Both the position numbers and the translations under genes were made by a program. Below the pieces are notes generated by a model. That model saw only the letters and a program-made list of their open reading frames with translations, was not told the origin of the DNA and ran no database searches. Shown here piece after piece: positions 4,921 to 13,569 of a DNA stretch of 19,640 nt (positions are counted from its first letter, which is position 1; the number at the start of each line of letters is the position of its first letter). Source of the stretch: Clostridia bacterium (GTDB taxonomy: Bacteria > Bacillota > Clostridia > Oscillospirales > CAG-272); NCBI GenBank assembly GCA_017629395.1, contig JAGBXH010000107.1:1-19640 (forward strand), in the 5' to 3' direction.

Positions 4921-7420
4921 CAGGCTGCTGACCGCCAAGGACGGCACGCCCACAAACGCGTTGTATGGTATGATCAATATTTTCTCCAAGCAAATAGAGG
5001 AGTATCACCCCGACTTTGCGGCCGTGGCGTTTGACCTCAAGGCGCCCACCTTCCGCCACAAGATGTACGACGCATACAAAGCGGGCAGACACGCTATGCC
5101 CGACGAGCTGCGCGCACAGATGCCCATTGCAAAGCAAATCGTACCCATGCTGGGCTTGCACGTCCTGGAGCTGGAGGGATACGAGGCGGACGACATTCTC
5201 GGCACGCTTGCCGCTATGGCGCGCGACTATTCGGAAGATTGCCGTGCGCTGGTGCTGACAGGTGACCGCGATTCGCTGCAGCTGATCGACGCGACCACCA
5301 ATATCCTGCTCGCTACCAATCAGGACACGCTTGTCATGGACAGAGATGCGTTCTTTGCCAAATACGGCGTTGAGCCCGAACAGTTCGTGGACGTCAAGGC
5401 GCTCATGGGCGACAGCTCCGACAACATTCCGGGCGTGCCCGGCATCGGGGAAAAGACCGCTCTCAAGCTGATTGGCGAATACGGCTCGCTGGACGGCATT
5501 TACGAGCAGTTACCCACCGCCAAGCATACCCCCTCGGTGCGCGCAAAGCTGGAAAACGGCAAGGACAGCGCGTACCTTTCGCAAACGCTTGCGCGCATCT
5601 GCTGCCAAGTGCCGCTGCATATGACGCTGGACGACCTTGCATATACCGGCATGGATCGCGCCGCCGCACGCGAAATGTTTACAAGACTTGAATTTACGGG
5701 ATATATCAAGCGTTTCGGGCTGGATAAGGACGACGCGCCCGTATCTGATGCTCCGGTTGTGCAAGAATCCGTTGCAGATACCCCGGTCGCACCCGATACC
5801 TGCACGGATCTGATGCCTGTCGCATCCCTTGCCGACCTTTCGGGCGATCTGATCGGCTTTGACTTTGCCGACGGCGTTGCCACCTTGACAGACGGCACGC
5901 ATCTGCTCAAATACACGGGCGATCTTGCCGCGATACCGGCCTATCTTGCAAATAAGCAGGTGATCTGCTATGACTGCAAAACCATTTACCGCGCCCTGTC
6001 CGCGCAGGGCTGCGATTGGCACGGCTGCCACTTTGACGCCATGCTTGCCGCGTGGGTGGATGATCCGGGGCAGGGAAGCTACGCGCCCGACCGCTTGACC
6101 GTTGCGTATCTTGGCGAGATTTACAAGCCTGAGCAGCCGCTCGCGCTTTACGCGCTGCGTATGTATGAGCCCTTGTCGCAAAAGCTGCGCGAGAGCGGAC
6201 AGTACGCGCTGCTCATGGATATTGAAATGCCGCTTGCCGGTGTGCTTGCCTCTATGGAGGATCGCGGCTGCATGGTAGACCGCGAGGGCATTGCACGCTA
6301 CGGTGCGCTGCTGGACGCGCACGTAGAACAGCTGGAGGAGCGCATTCACTTCAGCGCGGGAGGACCTTTTAATATCAACTCTCCCAAGCAGCTTGGCGAG
6401 GTGCTGTTTGAGCGGCTTGGCTTGCCTGCAGGTAAAAAGACCAAGACGGGATACTCCACAAACGCAGAGGTGCTGGAAAAGCTCAAAAAATATCATCCCA
6501 TCATTGAGGATATTTTAGAATACAGACAGATGACCAAGCTGCGCTCGGCCTACGTAGAGGGCTTGCTCTCGGTGGCGGACGAGCAGGGACGCATTCACAC
6601 CACCTTCAAGCAGACGGGAACTGCCACGGGCAGACTTTCCTCCGCAGAGCCCAATCTGCAGAATATTCCGATCCGCACCGAGCTTGGCAGGGAGCTGCGC
6701 CGCTACTTTATTCCCGAAAGCAGCGACTACGTGCTGCTGGATGCCGACTACTCGCAGATCGAGCTGCGCCTCTTGGCAATCATCTCGGACGATGAGGCAA
6801 TGAAGCAGGCGTTTATTGACGGTGAGGATATTCACACCGCCACCGCGTGCCGCGTATTCGGAGTTGAACCCGATCAGGTTACCGTAGAGCTGCGCAAGCG
6901 CGCCAAGGCGGTCAACTTCGGTATTGTGTACGGCATGGGTGAATTCTCGCTTGCTGAGGATCTGCACATCTCGCGCGCTGCCGCAAAGGAGTATATTGAT
7001 GGATATATGGCAAGCTATCCCGGTGTTTCGGCGTATCTCTCGGGCGTCATCAAGCAGGCGTACGAGGACGGCTACGTGACCACCGAATTCGGCAGACGCC
7101 GCGCCATTCCCGAGCTTTCAGCGCAGAACAAGAACCTCAAGCACTTTGGCGAGCGCGTGGCAATGAACAGCCCCATTCAGGGGACTGCTGCCGATATCAT
7201 CAAGATCGCCATGATCCGCGTGGACGACGCGCTGCGAGCGAGCGGACACGACGCACGCCTGATCTTGCAGGTGCACGACGAGCTGATCGTGGAATGCCAC
7301 AAGGATTGTCGCGACGAGGTGCTGGCAATTCTCAAACACGAAATGGAAAATGCTGCAGCCTTCTCCGTGCCCATGCTGGTTGACGCCAAGTGGGGCAAGG
7401 ATTGGTACGAGGCTCACTAA
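4862..7420 (+). CDS. polA: DNA polymerase I
   Basis: An 852-residue family A polymerase for gap filling and Okazaki-fragment processing. Domains: 5' nuclease, about 1-280, with D8, the EGYEADD metal site and LTGDRDSLQL, ending in the helix-hairpin-helix GVPGIGEKTALKLI; a 3'-5' exonuclease-like domain, about 315-490; polymerase, about 500-852. The exonuclease-like domain keeps an Asp in IGFDFADG but lacks the paired Glu and the later YxxxD motif, so proofreading is probably inactive, as in Bacillus and Taq enzymes. Polymerase motifs are intact: motif A DADYSQIELR (catalytic D629), O-helix RKRAKAVNFGIVYG (R678, K682, F686, Y690) and motif C QVHDELIVE (H805, D806). F686 at the position of E. coli F762 predicts normal discrimination against dideoxynucleotides. 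The start has AGGGG 6 bases upstream. No clear promoter lies between the cassette and this gene, so expression probably comes through the insert. Confidence 0.97.
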   Translation: MKTLLCIDGNSILNRAFYGIRLLTAKDGTPTNALYGMINIFSKQIEEYHPDFAAVAFDLKAPTFRHKMYDAYKAGRHAMPDELRAQMPIAKQIVPMLGLHVLELEGYEADDILGTLAAMARDYSEDCRALVLTGDRDSLQLIDATTNILLATNQDTLVMDRDAFFAKYGVEPEQFVDVKALMGDSSDNIPGVPGIGEKTALKLIGEYGSLDGIYEQLPTAKHTPSVRAKLENGKDSAYLSQTLARICCQVPLHMTLDDLAYTGMDRAAAREMFTRLEFTGYIKRFGLDKDDAPVSDAPVVQESVADTPVAPDTCTDLMPVASLADLSGDLIGFDFADGVATLTDGTHLLKYTGDLAAIPAYLANKQVICYDCKTIYRALSAQGCDWHGCHFDAMLAAWVDDPGQGSYAPDRLTVAYLGEIYKPEQPLALYALRMYEPLSQKLRESGQYALLMDIEMPLAGVLASMEDRGCMVDREGIARYGALLDAHVEQLEERIHFSAGGPFNINSPKQLGEVLFERLGLPAGKKTKTGYSTNAEVLEKLKKYHPIIEDILEYRQMTKLRSAYVEGLLSVADEQGRIHTTFKQTGTATGRLSSAEPNLQNIPIRTELGRELRRYFIPESSDYVLLDADYSQIELRLLAIISDDEAMKQAFIDGEDIHTATACRVFGVEPDQVTVELRKRAKAVNFGIVYGMGEFSLAEDLHISRAAAKEYIDGYMASYPGVSAYLSGVIKQAYEDGYVTTEFGRRRAIPELSAQNKNLKHFGERVAMNSPIQGTAADIIKIAMIRVDDALRASGHDARLILQVHDELIVECHKDCRDEVLAILKHEMENAAAFSVPMLVDAKWGKDWYEAH

Positions 7421-7452
7421 AAAAATATGTAAATAAAATTAGGAGAGAAATT

Positions 7453-8796
7453 ATGATACCTTCTGCTTTTCTCGAACAGTACGGCATGTATGCGGCGCTT
7501 GCTTTGTTTGCTGTGACCTACGTGCTGATGCTGACCTTCAGCAAGATCCGACCCTACATTGCGCTCGGCTCTGCTGCGCTCTTTATCCTCACGGGCATGC
7601 TGCCTCTTGGCGAAATCTGGGGGACGGGCTTGAATTTCAACAGCCTGAATGTGATTTTGATGATCGCGGGCACCATGGGGCTTGTGGCGTTGTTTATCGA
7701 AAGTAAAATGCCCGAGCTGCTTGCCGATCTGGTCATGTCGTGCTGCCCCAACGTCATGGTTGCCGCGGTGGCACTTTCGCTGTTTGCGGGCATTATTTCG
7801 GCATTTGTGGACAACGTTGCAACCGTACTGATGATCGCACCCGTTGCGCTTGAGATCTGCAAAAAGCTCAAGACCAATCCCGTGCCCTTTATCATTGCCA
7901 TTGCCGTTTCTTCCAACCTGCAGGGCGCTGCTACGCTGGTGGGGGATACGACCGCGATCATGCTGGGCTCTGCGCTTGAAATGAACTTTATGGATTTCTT
8001 CTGGTATAACGGCAGACCCGGTATGTTCTTCGTTGTTGAGATCGGTGCTGTGATCTCTGCACTCATTCTTGCTTTTCTGTTCCGCAAGGAAAGAAAAAAG
8101 AAGGTTGCCAAGATCACGCAGTTTACCAAAGTAACCGATTATTTCCCCAGCATTCTGCTTGTTGCGCTGCTGGTGCTGTTGATTGCGGCATCCTTTATCC
8201 CCAACACCCCCGAGATCACCAACGGTGCTATTTGCTGTGTACTGCTCCTGATCGGTCTTGTTTACACCATGATCCGTAAAAAGAGCTTCAAGGCAATGGC
8301 TGCCCCCATCAAGGAGATCGACTATCAGACCATTCTTTTGCTGGTAGGCTTGTTCTTGATGATCGGCGGCATCTCCGCGCAGGGCGTGATCGATTGGTTG
8401 GCGCAGCTGCTGGTCAAGGCGGGCGGCGGTAATTTGTTCTTGATGTATACGGTGATCGTTTGGGCATCCGTCGTGATCTCCGCGTTTATCGATAATATTC
8501 CGTACGTTGCTACCATGATCCCCGTGATCGGCTCGATCTCTGCTGCGCTTTCGCTGCAGATGGGTGCGGATGCGGGCGCGATTGCCGTACCGTTGTATTT
8601 CGGTCTGCTCTCGGGTGCAACGCTTGGCGGCAACTGCACCCCCATCGGTGCGTCTGCCAATATCACGGGTATCGGCATTTTGCGTAAGGAGAGATACACG
8701 GTCAAGAACGGTGACTTCTTCAAGATTGGTATTCCGTTCACGCTTGCCGCCATTGTACCCGCGTACATTATCATCTGGCTGTTCTTCGGAGTATAA
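7453..8796 (+). CDS. ArsB/NhaD (ion transporter) superfamily permease
   Basis: A 447-residue integral membrane protein with about 11-12 hydrophobic helices. Two matching half-motifs show the inverted-repeat plan of the ion-transporter superfamily: SAFVDNVATVLMIAP (D120, N121) in the first half and SAFIDNIPYVATMIP (D347, N348) in the second. The substrate-loop signatures NLQGAATLVGDTTAIMLG and GGNCTPIGASANI (about 392-404) are those of ArsB, NhaD and citrate-type permeases. It probably moves an anion or dicarboxylate, or exchanges sodium for protons; the sequence does not say which. A charged cytosolic loop (FRKERKKKVAK) separates the halves. The ATG at 7453 follows AGGAGAG; the frame is open back into the end of polA, but that extension would add polar residues before the first helix. 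It lies 32 bases after polA and may be cotranscribed with it. A strong terminator follows. Confidence 0.88.
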   Translation: MIPSAFLEQYGMYAALALFAVTYVLMLTFSKIRPYIALGSAALFILTGMLPLGEIWGTGLNFNSLNVILMIAGTMGLVALFIESKMPELLADLVMSCCPNVMVAAVALSLFAGIISAFVDNVATVLMIAPVALEICKKLKTNPVPFIIAIAVSSNLQGAATLVGDTTAIMLGSALEMNFMDFFWYNGRPGMFFVVEIGAVISALILAFLFRKERKKKVAKITQFTKVTDYFPSILLVALLVLLIAASFIPNTPEITNGAICCVLLLIGLVYTMIRKKSFKAMAAPIKEIDYQTILLLVGLFLMIGGISAQGVIDWLAQLLVKAGGGNLFLMYTVIVWASVVISAFIDNIPYVATMIPVIGSISAALSLQMGADAGAIAVPLYFGLLSGATLGGNCTPIGASANITGIGILRKERYTVKNGDFFKIGIPFTLAAIVPAYIIIWLFFGV

Positions 8797-8823
8797 GCGG
8801 ATTACAATCCAATGCATAACAAT

Positions 8824-8855
8824 AAAAGTCCTCGTCTTTGGCGAGGACCTTTATT
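8824..8855 (+). terminator. Hairpin terminator after the permease gene
   Basis: GTCCTCG (8828-8834) pairs with CGAGGAC (8842-8848). The stem is extended by an A-run on the left and CTTTATTTT on the right. It begins 27 bases after the stop and looks bidirectional. Confidence 0.88.
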
Positions 8856-8856
8856 T

Positions 8857-9095
8857 TGCTCCGAAGATGAGCACGAAAAGTCCAAAAAACAGCAATAATT
8901 GTCCTTCGCTTGGACGACGTTATTCCTTGCACTCAAGTGAAAAAAAGACAAAATTTCAGTGCGAAAGAGCAGTAAAGGTCTACTTGATCGCAATAAAAGT
9001 CTTACATTTGTTGATGAACTGGCATTTTGATTCAAAAAGTTGTGCATGGTAACCAAAAAAACACATAAGGCTTTATCGATAAGGTAGAAAATACA
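8857..9095. other. Gene-free stretch between terminator and lipoprotein promoter
   Basis: About 240 AT-rich bases. I see no supported gene, tRNA or riboswitch in it. A small inverted repeat, GTCC-TTCGCTT-GGAC near 8901-8915, and a near-palindrome around TTATCGATAA (9073-9082) are the only structures noticed. It may be the regulatory region of the lipoprotein gene at 9200. Confidence 0.5.
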
Positions 9096-9133
9096 CAACA
9101 ATTGTTGCAACCGTTACAAAAAAGTGATATAAT
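9096..9133 (+). promoter_or_regulatory. Promoter with overlapping palindrome for the large lipoprotein
   Basis: TTGCAA at 9105-9110, a 17-base spacer and TATAAT at 9128-9133. The perfect 12-base palindrome CAACAATTGTTG (9096-9107) overlaps the -35 box, a position typical for a repressor operator. The operator reading is inference. Confidence 0.75.
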
Positions 9134-9140
9134 AACAGTA

Positions 9141-9174
9141 TTATAAGGTCCGAAGAACCTTTGAGGTCTTATAA
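9141..9174 (+). promoter_or_regulatory. 5' leader hairpin of the large lipoprotein mRNA
   Basis: TTATAAG (9141-9147) pairs with CTTATAA (9168-9174) and encloses a second small stem, AGGT with ACCT. It lies between the -10 box and the start codon, so it would sit near the 5' end of the transcript. It may stabilise the mRNA. No T-run follows, so it is not a terminator. Confidence 0.5.
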
Positions 9175-9199
9175 AATTTTAACGAAAGGGAAAAGAAAG

Positions 9200-12100
9200 A
9201 TGAAAAAGCTTCTTATCTTCGCAGCAATCCTTGTGGCTATGACGATGGTATTTGTGGCATGTCAAGACCCCGAACAGCCCGAAACTCCCACCGATTCCAC
9301 TGTGGAAAGCACCCCGGAAACCCCCACTGAAGACCCCACTGAATCTCCGACAACTCAGGAAATTACTACTGAACCCACTACCACGGAGCCTCCCGCTACT
9401 ACGGAGCCTCCTGCTACTACCGACCCCGGTACTACCGATACCGATCCCGTAGAGCCTCCTCCTCCCGAGGTTGATCCCGCAGATCCCACTTGGATCATTG
9501 ATGCGGCGGCTCTGGCTGAAAAGGCGCAGACCGGTAACTCTACCGCAGCAGAGCTGCTGGACGGCTACGTTCGTCTGACCTCTACCGGCGGCGACCCCTA
9601 CTTCCAGTTCCTGAACGCTGCAGGCACGCAGCCTCAGTACCTGGCAATCTCCTACCGCACCAATTCCGCGCTTGAGGGTCAGATCTTTATCGGCTCGGGC
9701 GCAGGTCCTAACGGTCAGGGTGATAACCCCATGGTAACCTGGAACGAGGACGGTAACTGGAATCTTGCTATCATCGATCTGTCCGGCGTTGCTTCCATTA
9801 CCGACGGTAACATCAACTACCTGCGTCTTGACTACTTCACCGATGCAGGCGCAGAGGGCGATTACTTCGATGTTGATTTCGTAGCATTCTTCAATACTCC
9901 CGAATATGCACAGGCTTACGCATTCGAGCTGCACAAGGCTCCTATGTGGGATGCTGATAAGGCTGTTCTTGCACACGTCAACTGGGACCAGCTTTATCTG
10001 GGCACCTCTGAGGCTACAAATGACACCGCTACCAATGTGTTCTTCGCACCCGGTGCTTCGGCAGGCTGGGATAAGGTTGCGGACATGACTGCATACAGCG
10101 CAGATGCTTTGACCTATTGGGGCTGGGTTGCCTATAAGGGCGAGCTTGGCACCTTCGGTTACCAGATCGACATGAATGCTCCCATTTACAGCGCTGATTT
10201 CGCATTTGTAGGCGCAGACCATGATGCGGTTGTAGGAGCAGCGCAGGGTGGCGGCGGTGACAGCGGTCATAGAATGAAGATTGCGATCAATATCGCAGGT
10301 CTTGAAGGTGAGCATACCGTTCGCGTACTGTACAAGAACGCAGATGGCGTTGCGGTTTGCATGACTGAATTCAAGCTGATCATGCCCGTAGTCAGCCACC
10401 AGAACGGCTACACCACCAACATCGGCAGCAACTTTGCAGAGGCGCAGGATGACGTAAACCTCAAGGCATCCGACCTGGCACAGCTGTTTGACCAGATCTA
10501 TTACGGCGCAGGCGCAGATATGTTTGCAAAGTATAACGATGGCAATCCTTACTACGGTGTAACGCACTTCACCTCCATGCACACTCATCCCAACGGCTGG
10601 TACGCATTCAACGTAAGCGTTACGGAATCCTCCGGTAACGAGGGTCAGGCAAGCATTTTCGTACGTGGTATTCAGCCCGCTTCCATTGAAGGTCACTACT
10701 TTGGTCAGGACGGCCACGACGGCGGCGCTGTTGTTTCCATGGGCGGCGCAGGTATCTACCTCAATCCCCTGGCAACCGGCAAGCTCCGCATCAACATCAA
10801 GACCTACGTTGACGGTGCATACGTGCCCAACGTATATTACGTAACCATTGACAGCAACGATATCACTGTTGTTGACAATGACTCCGTAGTCACCATTCTT
10901 GCAGGCGGCAAGAAGGTTGCTACCATTGAGATCATCGGCACCAAGGATTACGGCATCGTTGGTAAGAACGGCGACGTAGCAGCTGATGCTCTTGCAGAAA
11001 AGGCAATCCTGACTCTGGCAGACGGCACCGTTGTTGAGCTTGACAACGCTTGCGTAGCTGCTAAGATCGCAGGCTCCGACGTTGGTGTTGCTACCAGAAC
11101 CGGTACCATCAACTTCAACAAGGCATCTCTGCAGGCGTACAACACCGTAGAGATCCCCGATGAATTCTTCGCTCCCGAAGCCAAGGTAAACGTTGCTCTT
11201 AACAAGCCCGTTTCCTCCGATAACATTGAGAACGCTGATAACGTACCGTGGAAGGCAACCGACGGTAATGACGGCTCCCGCTGGGGCGCAAGACCTAACG
11301 GTGAAGCTAACCTGATCGTTGACCTGCAGGGGCTGTACAAGCTCACCGAGCTCAACATTCTGTTTGAGAATGCAAGCTTCAACTACACCATCTCTATCTC
11401 TACCGACGGTGAGACCTACACCGTGATCTACGAGGGTACTCCTCACGGTGCAAAGGCTCTTAACCTCACGGGCGATTATGAAGCTCGTTACCTCAAGTTT
11501 ACCCGTCTGGATGATACCGGTGTCGCAGGCGACCACTGGTTCTCCATCTACGAGGTTTACGCATACGGTGAACTGATCGGTGAAAGCGAAGCAACTACTC
11601 CCGCTGAAACCTTCAAGCCCGAGACCTTTGCAGAGCCCACCGCTGAAGAGCTCGCAGCAGGCTATACCTACGATATCGGCGCAGGTCAGTTCTTCAAGAC
11701 CGTTGCCGGTGATTGCACCTATGCAGATCTCTCCACCCTTGGCGCAGGCTTCTTGGCAAAGCTGCAGGCTGCAGGCTTTGGTGAGTATGCATATTTTGCA
11801 CAGGATCACATCAGCCTGGCTCCCGCTGCTACCGACACTCCTATCACCTATACCTTTAAGATTTACGATTTGCTCGGCAACATCGCAACCAACGATCGCG
11901 CAATCCTGCTGCTCAACATGACCGGTGGCGGTCAGAACAGCGCAGAAGTAAAGGCTACCGTTGAGGCTGATGCTGAAAACGAGGGCGTTTACTACGTAAC
12001 CTTTACCGAGACTGCTCCCGGTGGTACGGACGAACTCAAGTTCTACATGCTCGAACGCTGCATGTTCTACATTGATACCGTAACCGTTAAGGTTGGCTGA
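9200..12100 (+). CDS. Large multidomain surface lipoprotein with F5/8 type C domain
   Basis: A 966-residue exported protein. The lipoprotein signal ends at VFVAC (C21), so it is lipid-anchored outside the membrane. A Thr/Pro/Glu-rich linker follows (about 22-97, repeats of TTEPPA), which should span the wall. Module A (about 98-240; LAISYRTNS, GPNGQGD, IDLSGV, YLRLDYFT) and module B (about 253-397; FFAPG, GWVA, GYQIDM) recur in the two proteins at the right end of the window. Residues about 400-655 are unrecognised. About 664-793 is an F5/8 type C or CBM32-like domain (NVALNKPVSS, WKATDGNDGSRWGA, YLKFTRLD), which usually binds sugars. A final beta-rich domain runs to 966. No catalytic domain is visible, so a carbohydrate-binding or adhesion role is the best guess. 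I chose the ATG at 9200 because the lipoprotein signal begins there; an upstream TTG at 9161 would add 13 residues. Confidence 0.85.
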   Translation: MKKLLIFAAILVAMTMVFVACQDPEQPETPTDSTVESTPETPTEDPTESPTTQEITTEPTTTEPPATTEPPATTDPGTTDTDPVEPPPPEVDPADPTWIIDAAALAEKAQTGNSTAAELLDGYVRLTSTGGDPYFQFLNAAGTQPQYLAISYRTNSALEGQIFIGSGAGPNGQGDNPMVTWNEDGNWNLAIIDLSGVASITDGNINYLRLDYFTDAGAEGDYFDVDFVAFFNTPEYAQAYAFELHKAPMWDADKAVLAHVNWDQLYLGTSEATNDTATNVFFAPGASAGWDKVADMTAYSADALTYWGWVAYKGELGTFGYQIDMNAPIYSADFAFVGADHDAVVGAAQGGGGDSGHRMKIAINIAGLEGEHTVRVLYKNADGVAVCMTEFKLIMPVVSHQNGYTTNIGSNFAEAQDDVNLKASDLAQLFDQIYYGAGADMFAKYNDGNPYYGVTHFTSMHTHPNGWYAFNVSVTESSGNEGQASIFVRGIQPASIEGHYFGQDGHDGGAVVSMGGAGIYLNPLATGKLRINIKTYVDGAYVPNVYYVTIDSNDITVVDNDSVVTILAGGKKVATIEIIGTKDYGIVGKNGDVAADALAEKAILTLADGTVVELDNACVAAKIAGSDVGVATRTGTINFNKASLQAYNTVEIPDEFFAPEAKVNVALNKPVSSDNIENADNVPWKATDGNDGSRWGARPNGEANLIVDLQGLYKLTELNILFENASFNYTISISTDGETYTVIYEGTPHGAKALNLTGDYEARYLKFTRLDDTGVAGDHWFSIYEVYAYGELIGESEATTPAETFKPETFAEPTAEELAAGYTYDIGAGQFFKTVAGDCTYADLSTLGAGFLAKLQAAGFGEYAYFAQDHISLAPAATDTPITYTFKIYDLLGNIATNDRAILLLNMTGGGQNSAEVKATVEADAENEGVYYVTFTETAPGGTDELKFYMLERCMFYIDTVTVKVG

Positions 12101-12123
12101 TACAAAAGTAAGCAAAACAAATT

Positions 12124-12153
12124 TGACCTCCCCGAAAGGGGAGGTCATTTTTT
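12124..12153. terminator. Bidirectional terminator between the large lipoprotein and eno
   Basis: Perfect 10-bp stem, TGACCTCCCC (12124-12133) with GGGGAGGTCA (12138-12147), a GAAA tetraloop and six T bases. On the minus strand the AAATT before the stem gives a weaker T-rich tail, so it can also end the convergent eno transcript. Confidence 0.92.
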
Positions 12154-12165
12154 GCTTTATGATGA

Positions 12166-13479
12166 TTAAGATTCCATTCCGCAGCAAACGGGATCGGATT
12201 TACCGCTTGATCTGCTGTAGGCTGCGCTTTTTCCAAGGGAGGCTTCAATGCGCAAAAGTCTGTTGTATTTTGCGGTACGCTCCGCACGGCAGGGAGCACC
12301 GGATTTGATAAAGGGCGCGTTGGTGGCAACCGCTATATCTGCAATGGTGGTGTCCTCGGTCTCTCCCGAGCGGTGCGAGATGATATACGACATTCCCGCG
12401 CCCGCCGCTGCGTGAATGACGTCCAAGGTATCGGTCAGCGTGCCGATCTGGTTGGGCTTGATCAGAATCGCCCCCGCGCTCTTTTGGGAAATACCCTCCA
12501 AAAGACGCTTTTTGTTTGTCACGAATAAGTCGTCTCCCACGGTCATGCAATCGCTGCCCAAAGTACGGGTCAGCGAAGCCCAGCCTATAAAGTCGCGTTG
12601 ATCCAGTCCGTCCTCAAGAGAGAGCAGGGGATACTTGGCAGCAAGGGAAGCCCAGTAGGAGATCAGGTCGTCACGGCTGCGAGAGCTGCCTCTTTTTGGC
12701 ATGAGGTAGTTGTCCTCACCCTCCACGTACCACTCGGAGGAAGCCGCATCCAGCGATATTTTGACGATATCGGTGTTGTAACCGCTTTTTTCAATGGCAT
12801 GAATGATATACTCGATCGCCTGCTCGTCCGAAGCAAGGTCGGGGGCAAAGCCGCCCTCATCGCCAACGCCGCTGCCAAGACCCTCGTGTGCGAGCACCTC
12901 ACCCAGACGGTGATAGATCTCGCTGCCGATGCGCAAGCCCTCGGAAAAGGACTCAGCTCCTACGGGAACGATCATAAACTCTTGGATCTCTACGTTGTTT
13001 TGTGCGTGTGCACCGCCGTTGAGCACGTTCATCATGGGAACGGGAAGTCTGTGTGCGTTTGTACCGCCAAGGTAACGGTACAGGGGAATGCGATACCAGC
13101 AAGCAGCAGCGCGCGCACTTGCCAAGGACACAGCCAAGGCTGCATTTGCACCCAGCTTGGAAAAATGCTCCGTGCCGTCCAGCTCATGCAGCAGCTTGTC
13201 TACGTCGGCTTGATCAGAGGCGTAAGTGCCTGCCAAAGCAGGGGAGATGATGTTGCATACGTTGCTGACCGCCTGCAAAACGCCCTTGCCGCTGTAACGG
13301 CTCTTGTCACGGTCGCGCAGCTCGTGCGCCTCGTAAATGCCCGTGGACGCACCGCTGGGAACGCTTGCAACGCCTACTGTGCCGTCTGCCAGCACTACGG
13401 TCGCTTCTACGGTGGGATTGCCGCGCGAATCCAAAATCTCGCGTGCACCGCAGCGAATGATCTGAGGTTTGGTTATCAT
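12166..13479 (-). CDS. eno: Enolase
   Basis: Cytosolic glycolytic enzyme that converts 2-phosphoglycerate to phosphoenolpyruvate. It has 437 residues, close to the usual 430. All key residues line up with E. coli enolase: E167 and E208 (VGDEGGFAP), metal ligands D244, E289 (SLEDGLDQRDF) and D316, catalytic K341 (IKPNQIGTLTDT), H369 (ISHRSGETEDT) and K392 (KSGAPCRAER). The substrate loop SGASTGIYEAHELRD is intact. The family normally ends soon after LLRIEEEL; here about 14 extra Ser/Cys-containing residues follow (ending VCCGMES). I chose the ATG at 13479 because GGAGGT lies just upstream on the minus strand; a longer open frame back to 13521 runs into the neighbouring terminator region. No strong promoter is visible in the short gap to glyA. 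Confidence 0.97.
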   Translation of the reverse strand: MITKPQIIRCGAREILDSRGNPTVEATVVLADGTVGVASVPSGASTGIYEAHELRDRDKSRYSGKGVLQAVSNVCNIISPALAGTYASDQADVDKLLHELDGTEHFSKLGANAALAVSLASARAAACWYRIPLYRYLGGTNAHRLPVPMMNVLNGGAHAQNNVEIQEFMIVPVGAESFSEGLRIGSEIYHRLGEVLAHEGLGSGVGDEGGFAPDLASDEQAIEYIIHAIEKSGYNTDIVKISLDAASSEWYVEGEDNYLMPKRGSSRSRDDLISYWASLAAKYPLLSLEDGLDQRDFIGWASLTRTLGSDCMTVGDDLFVTNKKRLLEGISQKSAGAILIKPNQIGTLTDTLDVIHAAAGAGMSYIISHRSGETEDTTIADIAVATNAPFIKSGAPCRAERTAKYNRLLRIEASLGKSAAYSRSSGKSDPVCCGMES

Positions 13480-13531
13480 AGGTCTACCTCCGTTGAATGA
13501 TTTCAAATATAGTATTGGCAAAAGAATGGTA

Positions 13532-13562
13532 AAAGATGCACCCGATGGTATGGGTGCATCTT
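13532..13562 (-). terminator. Terminator after glyA
   Basis: An 11-bp stem, AAGATGCACCC (13533-13543) with GGGTGCATCTT (13552-13562). On the minus strand it lies 7 bases after the glyA stop and is followed by TTTACC. It separates glyA from eno. Confidence 0.85.
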
Positions 13563-13569
13563 GATTTTA

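Noticed and set aside
7417..8817. 466-residue open frame antisense to the permease gene
   Set aside because: The product is a low-complexity mix of His, Asn, Gln and Arg, the mirror of hydrophobic codons. The sense frame is a clear membrane transporter.
9179..12187. 1002-residue open frame antisense to the large lipoprotein gene
   Set aside because: Its protein has no family features, while the sense frame has a lipobox, a linker and recognisable domains. The open antisense frame follows from codon choice in the sense gene, which rarely uses TTA, CTA and TCA.
12598..13500. Open frame antisense to eno (300 residues)
   Set aside because: The opposite strand encodes enolase with all catalytic residues; the antisense product has no recognisable motif.
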